A stretch of DNA of 64,000 nt. Origin: Chloroflexota bacterium (GTDB lineage: Bacteria; Chloroflexota; Dehalococcoidia; FW602-bin16). A program made the position numbers and the translations under genes. The DNA is taken from NCBI GenBank assembly GCA_004297765.1, contig SCTZ01000043.1, forward strand, positions 1 to 64,000, read 5' to 3'. Below are positions 49,941 to 57,549 of the stretch, piece after piece (position 1 is the stretch's first letter; each line of letters starts with the position of its first letter). The notes under the pieces are model-generated. The model saw only the letters and a list, made by a program, of their open reading frames with translations, did not search any database and was not told the origin of the DNA.

Positions 49941-50912
49941 ATGCCCCTGACCACGGTCACAAGAAAGCCAGCGCGTCTAACGGAAAAAGAGGATAACTCT
50001 CGGACAAAGCACCCTGACATCTCGCCACGCGAGGTGGAGCTTCTTGCCCTTCTCGCGGACAAGCCACTCCTGAACGGGAATCAGATCGTTGCGCTGAGAA
50101 CGTCGTCGACGTCGCTGACGCTACGGTTGTTGTTGCATCTGGAGAGCCGTGGGCTCCTCAGTTGCTCTGTGCCGGCTGGTCGGGCCCATATTCCCGTAAA
50201 CCGCTATTACCATCTCAGCAGTGACGGCATACGCGTTCTCGCACGGCGCGAAGGGATAACGCCCGGTCGCTTTGCGCGAGAGCACTGGCTCTCTCCCGCG
50301 CGCCTCACTATGCTCTTCAACTCCTTGGAGCACACGCGGGGAAGTCACCAGTTCTTCGTGGATCTGGCCCTGGAGGCGCGGAAACACGACGACCAGGCTC
50401 TCCTGGTCTGGCAGGGCGAGGTCGCGGCCACCCGACGCTATCTGTGGCACGGTGAGTCACGCCTCCTGCGTCCGGACGGCTATGGGGTATACCGTAAGCA
50501 CGGCCGTGTGCTGCCCTTCTACCTGGAATGGGATAGCGGAAACATGGGCATCAAGCGCCATCGAAGAAAGCTACGGACCTATCACCAGTGCCGGTCGGGG
50601 CAGGGGGCTAGGGGTTGGGAGTTGGGGGCTGGGGGACCGACCCCCAATCCCCCAACCCCCAGAAGCGCGGGTTTTCCGGCCATCCTTGCGGTTACGACCG
50701 ACGAGCGCGTCCGGCAGTTGAACCGCGCCGCCCTGCAGGTGGCGCGGAGTCGCCAGGATCTCGTCCTGTCCCTCTTCATCACCACGCGACGAGAGTTGGA
50801 GGCCGTGGGGACATTCGGCTGCCACTGGTGGGACGTGCGCTCCCAGCGGAGCGTCACCCTGGATGATGCCCCGAACGTCTGGATCGAGCTGAATCGAGAG
50901 AAGGAGGCATAA
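49941..50912 (+). CDS. Replication-relaxation family protein
   Basis: A 323-aa protein with a winged-helix N-terminal half (SPREVELLALLADKPLLNGNQIVAL, LLHLESRGLLSC) and a C-terminal half with nuclease-like core (LRPDGYGVY...VLPFYLEWDSGN). This is the Replic_Relax family found in plasmids and conjugative elements beside VirD4-type genes. Residues ~221-241 are encoded by an inserted palindromic repeat. It is the only candidate here for a DNA-processing partner, since no MOB relaxase is recognisable. Confidence 0.75.
   Translation: MPLTTVTRKPARLTEKEDNSRTKHPDISPREVELLALLADKPLLNGNQIVALRTSSTSLTLRLLLHLESRGLLSCSVPAGRAHIPVNRYYHLSSDGIRVLARREGITPGRFAREHWLSPARLTMLFNSLEHTRGSHQFFVDLALEARKHDDQALLVWQGEVAATRRYLWHGESRLLRPDGYGVYRKHGRVLPFYLEWDSGNMGIKRHRRKLRTYHQCRSGQGARGWELGAGGPTPNPPTPRSAGFPAILAVTTDERVRQLNRAALQVARSRQDLVLSLFITTRRELEAVGTFGCHWWDVRSQRSVTLDDAPNVWIELNREKEA
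50601..50662. repeat. G/C-run palindromic repeat inserted in frame
   Basis: The left arm (50608-50628, runs of G broken by TT) and right arm (50641-50662, runs of C broken by AA) are near-complementary with a 12-base loop. The sequence keeps the reading frame open and adds a Gly/Pro-rich stretch (WELGAGGPTPNPPTP) to the host protein. The G-runs could also form a quadruplex. Confidence 0.65.
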
Positions 50913-51866
50913 GTGTTCGGGAAGAGAAAAGGTCGCGGCCCTCTGAAAGTCCTGATCGCCACGCGTTCGAGAGAGGTGCTGGAGGTGCTCACGCGCTTCT
51001 CCGCGCGATGGGAAGTCCTGGAGGCTTTCACGACCGATGGCGTCTATCGCTTGCTCAAAGGCTGCCAACTGGTGGTGATCGAGCCTAGCGACCTGCTGGA
51101 GAGGGAACTGTCCTGGGAGGGCCTCTCTGGGGTTTTGGAGCAGGCCGGTATCCCCCGCGTCTCGGCCAGGGAGTTCGTCTCCAATCCCGAGCTCTGGGAG
51201 ACCCGCGCCCTAGCCGCCAGTGGCAGCCTCGAGCATCTGCCGTGCCGCTGCGTTGCCCTGACTAGCTACTCAGGAGGCGTGGGAAAGACCACCCTCACGC
51301 TCGACACGGCCCGTTACCTAGCCAAGACGGCCCACGTGCCGGTGCTGGCCGTGGAGTTTGGCCATGGGGCGAGCGCCTTCCATACGTTGGCGGGACCCGA
51401 CCTGCCCTCGGTCTACGACTGCGTGAACGGCGGAAGCGCGCCGGGGAAATGGCGCGGCGTGGACCTGCTGCCGATGGTCTGGGAATTGGCTCGCGTCATG
51501 CCGCTGGAAGCCTTTTCCGCCTGGCTGGCGCAGGCCAAGAAGGACCATGTGCTCACGCTCATCGACGTCCAATACCCCCACCCGCTCTTGCCCGCCGCGG
51601 AGCCGCTGGTGGACGAGTGGCTCGTCTTGACCACCGCGCGCCCCGACGCGGTTTTCAACGCGGCCGAGCTCACGGAGAACCTTCGCCCCAGTCGCGTTGT
51701 GCTCAACCAGAAGGGTCTGGGAGATGGGTTGGCTTTGCGGGGCTTCGAGCGAGACGTGGAGATCCCGTTCCATCGCCATGCCGAGAAGCTGGACGGGAAG
51801 CTCGGTCAGAAGCTCATTTCGACTATCTACCCAACCGCCCGTTTCGAGAGAGGAGGTCTCCGATGA
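50913..51866 (+). CDS. TadZ/CpaE-like ParA-type ATPase, cluster B
   Basis: A 317-aa protein starting with GTG directly after the previous stop. The N-terminal ~100 residues resemble a degenerate receiver domain (KVLIATRSREVLEVLTRF...LVVIEPSDLL). The ATPase has SYSGGVGKTTL (about residues 118-128) and LTLIDVQYPH. It is probably the positioning or scaffold factor of the second Tad machine. Its stop overlaps the cpaB start. Confidence 0.75.
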   Translation: MFGKRKGRGPLKVLIATRSREVLEVLTRFSARWEVLEAFTTDGVYRLLKGCQLVVIEPSDLLERELSWEGLSGVLEQAGIPRVSAREFVSNPELWETRALAASGSLEHLPCRCVALTSYSGGVGKTTLTLDTARYLAKTAHVPVLAVEFGHGASAFHTLAGPDLPSVYDCVNGGSAPGKWRGVDLLPMVWELARVMPLEAFSAWLAQAKKDHVLTLIDVQYPHPLLPAAEPLVDEWLVLTTARPDAVFNAAELTENLRPSRVVLNQKGLGDGLALRGFERDVEIPFHRHAEKLDGKLGQKLISTIYPTARFERGGLR

Positions 51867-52612
51867 GCCGCAAGATCCTCGTCGCCATCCTGCTCGTCTC
51901 ATCCCTTGCTGCAGTGGGCGCGGGCTACTACGGCAGACAGCAGTGGCGGGCCGTGACTCCGACGATGGCGGTGGTCACCGCTGCCCGCGCAATACCGCCC
52001 TACGTGCTCATCACGCGGGATATGCTGGCCGAAAGGCAGTTGCCGGAGAGCCTGAGGCTGGAGCCGATCTTCCTACGCACCTCGGACGTGGTCGGGAAGA
52101 TGTCGTCGGTCTCCATCCCGGCGGGAGGGCTCGTCTATCGGGAATTCGCGGTTCCGATGGATGCTTTCCGACTGAGCGCGGACCCGGCCCTCGAGATCGT
52201 CTCGTTCCCCGCCCGTCCCGAAAAGGCCGTAGGTGGACAGATCCGGCCCGGCCAGCGCATCAACGTGTATCGTGTCGCGATCGGTACGCAGACGATGTCA
52301 CTATCGCCGGAGCAGGCTCTCGCCACCAAAGGGGCGGAGTCCAAGCTCCTGACCTCGGGAGTTCGGGTGGTCGACGTGCGCACCGCACAAGGCGAAGCAC
52401 CGGAGGCCAACGGCACCACCCAGGATGGACGCGGTCGTAGCGCTCCACCAACCATCATCACGGTGGCCGTTCCATCGGAAACCGCGCGAGCCATTATCGC
52501 ATTGGCCGGAGAGACGAGGGGTTCCTATGACCTCTGGGTGACACTGGCGCCGCTGGATGGCCAGGAGGTTCCCGTGCAGATCGAGGCTGACAGGGCGGGA
52601 GGGCAGCCATGA
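51863..52612 (+). CDS. cpaB: CpaB/RcpC-like protein, cluster B
   Basis: A 249-aa protein with an N-terminal helix (ILVAILLVSSLAAVGAGYYG), an SAF domain (TAARAIPPYVLITRDMLAERQLP, SIPAGGLVYREF) and an RcpC-type part (GGQIRPGQRINVY). ATG 51863 is preceded by AGAGGAGGT and overlaps the upstream stop. It is paralogous to 16174-16992. Confidence 0.85.
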   Translation: MSRKILVAILLVSSLAAVGAGYYGRQQWRAVTPTMAVVTAARAIPPYVLITRDMLAERQLPESLRLEPIFLRTSDVVGKMSSVSIPAGGLVYREFAVPMDAFRLSADPALEIVSFPARPEKAVGGQIRPGQRINVYRVAIGTQTMSLSPEQALATKGAESKLLTSGVRVVDVRTAQGEAPEANGTTQDGRGRSAPPTIITVAVPSETARAIIALAGETRGSYDLWVTLAPLDGQEVPVQIEADRAGGQP

Positions 52613-53817
52613 TCGGTCTCCGCAACGGCGATTACGCCGCCCTGGTGCCGGCCCTTCAGGAGTATCTATTGACGCGGGGCATTCCCATCCCACGCTGGAG
52701 GCAAGAGGAACTCGATGGGCCGGAAAGACAGGCCTTTGCCGCCCAGGTCCTGAAAGGAATGGTCGATCTCAAGGTGCCCGTCGGGCCTGAGGACCTGCCA
52801 GAGGTCTCCGCCGAGGTGGCGCGACGCATCCTGGGTCTCGGGGTTCTGGAGCCGTATCTCCGCGACGAGACCGTCAGCGAGGTGATCGTGCGAGGCCGCC
52901 ACGTCAAGGTGGAGCGTGCCGGCCGGCTCGAAGAGATCGGCGACCTGGGTTCGGCGGAATACTTCCTCGAGGTGGCAAGGCGGGTGGCCGAGCTTCAGGG
53001 CAGACAGCTCGGCGTGGCCAAGCCCTTCGTACTGGTCGATCTGCCGGATGGCAGTCGTCTTACCGCCATGATCCCGCCCCTGTCCGTAGCCGGGGTGGCG
53101 ATCAACATTCGACGCTTCGCCGTGCGTCGTCTGAATCTGGAAGAACTGGTCGAGCGCAGTGCTCTGGATAGGGAGACCGCGAGCCTCCTGGAAAGGGTCG
53201 CGGGACGAGTGAACCTCCTCGTCTCCGGCGCACCGGGCGCGGGCAAGACCACTCTTCTCAACGCGCTCTCCGCCCACTTCCCTCAGGGAAGCGAGGTGGC
53301 TATCGTGGAGAGCTTCCGCGAGTTGCAGGTTCAGCACCCGCATCCAGCCTGGGCCGTCGTGCAGGAGGAAGGAGAGGAGGGACGCATCTCCATGGGCGAG
53401 GTAGTCAACGTCATCTACACCCGCATGCGGCCGGACATCGTCGCGGTGGGAGAAGTGGTGCGAGGGGATCAAGCTGCCGAGTACGTTCATGCGATCAACC
53501 TGGGCGTGGTCGGTCTCACCACCATCCACGGCAGCTCGTGCCTTGGAGCGCTCCATCGACTGGAGACGATGGTCCTCGAAACCAAGCCGACGCTTAATTG
53601 GCTTGCGACCCGTGAGCGGATCGCCGAGGGCACCGACATCGTGATACAGCTCAGGCGCCTGGCGGATGGAAGACGGCGGTTGCAGGAGATGGTCGCGCTC
53701 GAGGGACTAGACGAAAGGGGACATTTCATCACCACTGTGCTCAAGCGGTGGGACCCAGACAAGGGGAGTTTCTCGCCTCTGAAGTGTAGCCACCGCCTGG
53801 AGGAGAGATTGGCATGA
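52609..53817 (+). CDS. tadA: TadA/CpaF secretion ATPase, cluster B
   Basis: A 402-aa motor ATPase with Walker A GAPGAGKT at residues 207-214, RPDIVAVGEVVRGDQA and LGVVGLTTIHGSS (the GxxTxxH box). It overlaps the cpaB and tadB genes by 4 bp on both sides. Relative to 19609-20955 it is diverged, with a shorter N-terminal region, and so probably serves this cluster only. Confidence 0.9.
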   Translation: MIGLRNGDYAALVPALQEYLLTRGIPIPRWRQEELDGPERQAFAAQVLKGMVDLKVPVGPEDLPEVSAEVARRILGLGVLEPYLRDETVSEVIVRGRHVKVERAGRLEEIGDLGSAEYFLEVARRVAELQGRQLGVAKPFVLVDLPDGSRLTAMIPPLSVAGVAINIRRFAVRRLNLEELVERSALDRETASLLERVAGRVNLLVSGAPGAGKTTLLNALSAHFPQGSEVAIVESFRELQVQHPHPAWAVVQEEGEEGRISMGEVVNVIYTRMRPDIVAVGEVVRGDQAAEYVHAINLGVVGLTTIHGSSCLGALHRLETMVLETKPTLNWLATRERIAEGTDIVIQLRRLADGRRRLQEMVALEGLDERGHFITTVLKRWDPDKGSFSPLKCSHRLEERLA

Positions 53818-54704
53818 CGATGGAGCACCTGCTTGGCAATTCCCCCTGGCCATGGGTCTTTGCCGGCTCGCTAGCCGTAGCCACCTGGTCCTTGTGCATC
53901 TTGTTGGCGAGGCAGGGAGTCGAAGCGGCGTGGCGGCTTCATCGCAGGCGAGGAGCGAGGAAACACGGACTGCTCGCTGGCATCGGTGCCTTACAGCATG
54001 GCCCGCAGGACTTCAGATCCTGGGCCCCCTTGCTGGTGAGCATCCCTATGGCGGCGTTCCTGAGTCTCAGAAGTCCCTTCCTCGCGGCCTGCTTCATTGC
54101 ACTCGGACTGCTCTTGAGCCGCTATCTGACCTGGCGACGTTCTCGCGCCGGGCTTTCCCAGGTCAGTGCTGAGTTGGAAAGAATGGTCACCGCACTCCAC
54201 TCTGCCTACCTCGTGCGACCGGTGGTCGCTTCGGCTTTGGAGGAAGCGGCCCGTAGCGTTCAGGGACCTCTGAGAGAGGCGGTCGAACGAGCTCTTCGAG
54301 GAGTCTGGGTCGGTGGGAGTCCCAAGGAAGCGTACGCCTCTCTGGGGAAGGCCGTCGGGAGTCCCTACCTCGCCCAACTGGGTCTCGTCCTCGAACGGGC
54401 TGAGGAATGCAGTCCTATGCTGGTCGGTGAGGCGCTGAAAGATATCGCGGGTCGCCTGAAGCGGCGCAAACGTTTGCAAGCACGGGTCAAGGCTTCCATG
54501 TCGATGCTTGCGTGGACGGTGCGCTTCCTTCAAGGAGCGAACGCGCTGGCCGTTGTCATCGTGCTGGCCACGCCAAGTCTGAGGGATTTCTACATAGGGA
54601 GCTTTCAGCGACAAGGGCTTTTCGCGATCGCGCTGGCTGCGGTGCTGGGTGCCAGTCTGTACTTCGATCACCAGCTAGCGAGTCTACGGGAGCGTGTGCT
54701 ATGA
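53814..54704 (+). CDS. tadB: TadB-like inner-membrane platform protein, cluster B
   Basis: A 296-aa T2SS F-type protein. Helices lie at the N-terminus (WVFAGSLAVATWSLCILLA), around residues 65-100, and at the C-terminus (ALAVVIVLATPSL, LFAIALAAVLGASLYF). The F domain is EVSAELERMVTALHSAYLVRPVVASALEE-like in the middle. It is translationally coupled to tadA and tadC. Confidence 0.8.
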   Translation: MTMEHLLGNSPWPWVFAGSLAVATWSLCILLARQGVEAAWRLHRRRGARKHGLLAGIGALQHGPQDFRSWAPLLVSIPMAAFLSLRSPFLAACFIALGLLLSRYLTWRRSRAGLSQVSAELERMVTALHSAYLVRPVVASALEEAARSVQGPLREAVERALRGVWVGGSPKEAYASLGKAVGSPYLAQLGLVLERAEECSPMLVGEALKDIAGRLKRRKRLQARVKASMSMLAWTVRFLQGANALAVVIVLATPSLRDFYIGSFQRQGLFAIALAAVLGASLYFDHQLASLRERVL

Positions 54705-55507
54705 CCAGCATCCTGTTCGCCATGTCATTGGCTGTCGTGGTCTTCTCCGGAACGTTTCTGGCGCTGGAGCGCGGCGTGGTCGGCGTGACAGCGACCGTAA
54801 CTCGTCGCGGTCGTTGGTCGTCCGCTCTCCGTCGGGCCTCTGCGCGCCCGGTCTCGTCCCTGCTGGCCGAAGACGAGTATCTCGGGCTCCTCGGTGTGAA
54901 CTGGATCGTGCTCCAGATTGGCGGGGCCGTAACTGGAGTTCTGGTATTGGCTGTCGTCTTTGCCGAAAGCACACCCCAGTTGGCCGTAACCGGATTGGCG
55001 GGGGCTTTGATTCCGCGTCTGGCGAAGGGTCACCTCCTGGGGCGAGCCCGCGAGCGCCATCTAAGCGAGGTGCGCGACTTCGTGGGTGCCCTGCGCCTCA
55101 TGGTCGGCATGGGTGAGACCCTCTCCCGTTCGCTCATGCGCTTATCCCAGGCGAACGACGACAGCATTTTCGGTCGCCGTCTGCGCTACCACGTATCGAC
55201 CAAGCTCGCGTCCTCCCCGGAGGTCGTGATCGAGGCGCTGGCGCAGGATTTCCGCTCAAGGGAGTTGGAGAACCTGCTGCTCCGCCTACGGGCGAGCCAG
55301 AGGGGCGGACTGGCTAGCCAGGAGGCGGTGCGCTCTACCGCGGAGGAGGTGGAGGCCGAGGTGGCTGAGCAGGTGGAGCTAGCGATCGAGGAGGCCCCCA
55401 CGAAGATGGTGCTGCCCATGCTGGTGGGTCTTTTCCCCTCTATCTTGGTGCTACTTCTCTATCCCCTGGCCCATACCTTCCTGGCCGGTCTCAAAGGGGG
55501 GCTCTAG
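54701..55507 (+). CDS. tadC: TadC-like inner-membrane platform protein, cluster B
   Basis: A 268-aa F-domain membrane protein with helices at 1-25, about 70-110 and at the end (MVLPMLVGLFPSILVLLLYPLAHTFL). The cytoplasmic middle has RDFVGALRLMVGMGETLSRSLMRL. ATG 54701 overlaps the tadB stop. A perfect palindrome covers its stop codon. Confidence 0.82.
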   Translation: MTSILFAMSLAVVVFSGTFLALERGVVGVTATVTRRGRWSSALRRASARPVSSLLAEDEYLGLLGVNWIVLQIGGAVTGVLVLAVVFAESTPQLAVTGLAGALIPRLAKGHLLGRARERHLSEVRDFVGALRLMVGMGETLSRSLMRLSQANDDSIFGRRLRYHVSTKLASSPEVVIEALAQDFRSRELENLLLRLRASQRGGLASQEAVRSTAEEVEAEVAEQVELAIEEAPTKMVLPMLVGLFPSILVLLLYPLAHTFLAGLKGGL

Positions 55508-55517
55508 CCGGCTAGAG
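55502..55517. promoter_or_regulatory. Perfect 16-bp palindrome at the tadC stop codon
   Basis: CTCTAGCCGGCTAGAG is its own complement and includes the tadC TAG. It has no loop or T-run, so it is not a terminator. About 40 bp on, GGGAGGAG precedes a five-codon ORF (ATG CCT ATG GTG TAA, 55553-55567). The site separates the assembly genes from the pilin genes and might be a protein-binding or mRNA-processing site. Confidence 0.35.
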
Positions 55518-55659
55518 GGCCACAGGGCAACGACACCGAACGAAGGGAGGAGATGCCTATGGTGTAAGGAAGGTAGGGCGCAGGTGCGCTCCAAGCAAAG
55601 AGTGGTAGGTAGTCTAGCGTCGATTGTACCCGACAAGTAGAGAAAGGAGAGAAAGTCTA

Positions 55660-55848
55660 GTGAAAACTGCTGTCAAGCGATTCTTCGGCGATGACCGCGG
55701 CCTAACCCTGGTGGAGTACGTAGCGGGTGGTGCGCTGGTAGCCCTGTTCCTGTTCGGAACCCTGAACGCCATCTTTTCACAGGCCAAGGCGAGCGCCACG
55801 GCCACGAACGCGGAGATGACGTCCAAAATTCCCACGGCGCCCCAGTAG
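55660..55848 (+). CDS. flp: Flp-type pilin 1, cluster B
   Basis: A 62-aa prepilin from GTG 55660 (AAGGAG 10 bases upstream). The leader ends DDRG|LTLVEYVAGGALVALFLFGTL: Gly at -1, Glu at +5, Tyr at +6 as in Flp. A short polar tail follows. It is highly similar to the next pilin in its helix. Confidence 0.88.
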   Translation: MKTAVKRFFGDDRGLTLVEYVAGGALVALFLFGTLNAIFSQAKASATATNAEMTSKIPTAPQ

Positions 55849-55877
55849 GGCAGTGTAGGCCCGGTAGATAGCATAGT

Positions 55878-55911
55878 TGGCGGCGGCTCTGCTCCAAGCG
55901 GGCCGCCGCCA
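55878..55911 (+). promoter_or_regulatory. Strong hairpin between the two flp genes
   Basis: TGGCGGCGGC (55878-55887) pairs perfectly with GCCGCCGCCA (55902-55911) around 14 bases. It is not followed by a T-run. It may stabilise the 3' end of the first pilin message or tune expression of the second. Confidence 0.5.
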
Positions 55912-55947
55912 GATCAACTGTCGACAACAAAGACCTGTGGAGGAGAT

Positions 55948-56103
55948 ATGGAGATGCTGCGATTCTGGCGAGACACGCGGGGTCTCACAGCGATCGAGTA
56001 CGTGGCGGTGGGAGCTCTCGTAGCACTCTTTCTTTTCGGAACGTTGAGTGCGATCTTCACCACGCTACACGACAAGCTGCAGAGGATCGCCGATGGCCTT
56101 TAG
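55948..56103 (+). CDS. flp: Flp-type pilin 2, cluster B
   Basis: A 51-aa prepilin with GGAGGAG before its ATG. The processing site is TRG|LTAIEYVAVGALVALFLFGTL, with Glu at +5 and Tyr at +6, and it has a tail of 14 residues. Its end overlaps the prepilin peptidase gene by 11 bp. It is smaller than most Flp pilins, but all features are present. Confidence 0.85.
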   Translation: MEMLRFWRDTRGLTAIEYVAVGALVALFLFGTLSAIFTTLHDKLQRIADGL

Positions 56104-56560
56104 CGCGATGCTCTCGGCCTACCTTGCAATGGCCGCAGCCTGGGATTTCAAGCGCGGGTTGGTGCCCAACTGGCTGACTGTGTCGGGAATGGCTGCCGCA
56201 GGCGGATGGCAGTTGTACCAGGGCCACTGGCAGTTTCTTGAGGCCTGGGCCGTTATCTTCGCCCTGTGGATGCTCAGATTCTTTGGCGGGGGAGACGACA
56301 AGCTCATGATGGTTCTCTTTGCTCTGTACCCGAGCGTGGACTTCCTCGTCTTCTTTTCCTGGGTGGCTCTGGCGGCCACGCTGCCCCAGATCGTGCTCAA
56401 GCACCGGCGCACGTCGATCGTGAGCCTGGGGCGGCGTCTCAAGCTGCGTCTGGCCACCGGCATCTTTCCCGGCGAAGAAGAGCTCGACCGAAACGGCGTG
56501 CGGTCTACCTGGATCATCAGTCTAGCGGGGGTGCTCTATGTCTGGCTTCATCCGAGATAG
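56093..56560 (+). CDS. tadV: TadV/CpaA-like prepilin peptidase
   Basis: A 155-aa polytopic A24-type aspartic peptidase. The catalytic Asp pair is Asp18 in AAWDFKRGLVPNWLT and Asp68 in FGGGDDKLMM (GxGDxK motif). Four to five helices are present. It cleaves the Flp and TadE-type leaders encoded here, and perhaps those of cluster A, which lacks its own peptidase. Confidence 0.88.
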   Translation: MAFSAMLSAYLAMAAAWDFKRGLVPNWLTVSGMAAAGGWQLYQGHWQFLEAWAVIFALWMLRFFGGGDDKLMMVLFALYPSVDFLVFFSWVALAATLPQIVLKHRRTSIVSLGRRLKLRLATGIFPGEEELDRNGVRSTWIISLAGVLYVWLHPR

Positions 56561-56945
56561 GCGCGGCGTGGCGACGATCGAGCTCACCTTCGCCGTGGTC
56601 ATTCTCTCCATGCTCCTCTTTGGGGCGCTGGAGCTATCACGAGCTTACTCGGTAAAGCACGCTTTAGGTACGGGTGCTTATCAGGCGGCCCGCTACCTTT
56701 CGTACAATCCAACGGATCACGCGCGTGCCGAGACCATCGTGCGTGACGAGGTGAGGATGAGCCTCGGCGGAGGCCTCGCGGATCAGGTGAGCATAGCCGT
56801 GGCGATGCCGAGCGGTAACTTCCAGTCGGTCTTCACCGTCGAGGCCACAGTGCACTACGTGCCGCTGACCCCCGTACCGTTCGTTTCCCTGGGCAGCCGA
56901 ACGCTTGTAGGTCGGCATTCTCAGACCATCGAACGGTACCCATAG
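56538..56945 (+). CDS. TadE-like pseudopilin
   Basis: A 135-aa protein overlapping the peptidase gene. RDRRG|VATIELTFAVVILSMLLFGALELSRAYSVKHAL has the prepilin site with Glu at +5 and the TadE helix. The ~95-residue remainder is extracytoplasmic. Confidence 0.85.
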   Translation: MSGFIRDRRGVATIELTFAVVILSMLLFGALELSRAYSVKHALGTGAYQAARYLSYNPTDHARAETIVRDEVRMSLGGGLADQVSIAVAMPSGNFQSVFTVEATVHYVPLTPVPFVSLGSRTLVGRHSQTIERYP

Positions 56946-56982
56946 ACGCGGAGGAGTGACACGTGCGTGGGAGAAAGCGATC

Positions 56983-57513
56983 GTGAGATTCCGTCGGACC
57001 TTGTGCCAGCGATTAGGGGAGAACCGGGGCGCGGCGGCCCTATGGGGAGCGATGGCGGCAGTCGTGTTAGCCCTTTCGGCGGCCGCGGTGTTGGACGTCT
57101 ACCAGCTGTCGATCACCCGCAACTGGGCCTATCAGATAGCTTCGGAGGCTGCGCTCAGGGGCGTGAGCTGGGGACGCGACTTTGCCAGCGTCGCCGAGAA
57201 TGGCGGTATGCGCCTGGACGAGACCACCGCCATCGAGGAAGCTACCTCGGCCGTCGAGGCGGCCCTGGCCGAAAGAGGAGTCGCGAGATACCTGCTCGAT
57301 GTGCGCGCTCTGCCCGAGGGAGGCACAGAGACGGGTTTTCCGCCGGTTTCTAGAGCCATCCAATCGGGTAAAACTGACTGGTCATCCACTGAGCCGGCCA
57401 TCGGAGTCTACCTGGAATTGGCGGTGCCCGTGGCCTTCTTCGGGTTGGTTAGTGGAACACACAGCGTGCCAGTGCACGCTTTCGCGGCAGCGGCGCTAGC
57501 CGAAGCGCGATGA
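56983..57513 (+). CDS. TadG-like protein without Glu+5
   Basis: About 176 aa from GTG 56983 (GGGAG 9 bases upstream); GTG 56956 is an alternative but its GGAGGA abuts the codon. ENRG|AAALWGAMAAVVLALSAAAVLDVYQLSITRNWAYQIASEAAL resembles TadE/G helices, but there is no Glu at +5. It ends the recognisable Tad part of cluster B. Confidence 0.65.
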   Translation: MRFRRTLCQRLGENRGAAALWGAMAAVVLALSAAAVLDVYQLSITRNWAYQIASEAALRGVSWGRDFASVAENGGMRLDETTAIEEATSAVEAALAERGVARYLLDVRALPEGGTETGFPPVSRAIQSGKTDWSSTEPAIGVYLELAVPVAFFGLVSGTHSVPVHAFAAAALAEAR

Positions 57514-57549
57514 GTGCAAGGAAGATGCGAAGTTAAGTGGGGAGGGGTT

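Noticed and set aside
38079-57513. Calling cluster B an integrative conjugative element
   Set aside because: No integrase, relaxase, partition gene or flanking attachment repeats were found around it; a chromosomal secretion/pilus locus is equally possible.
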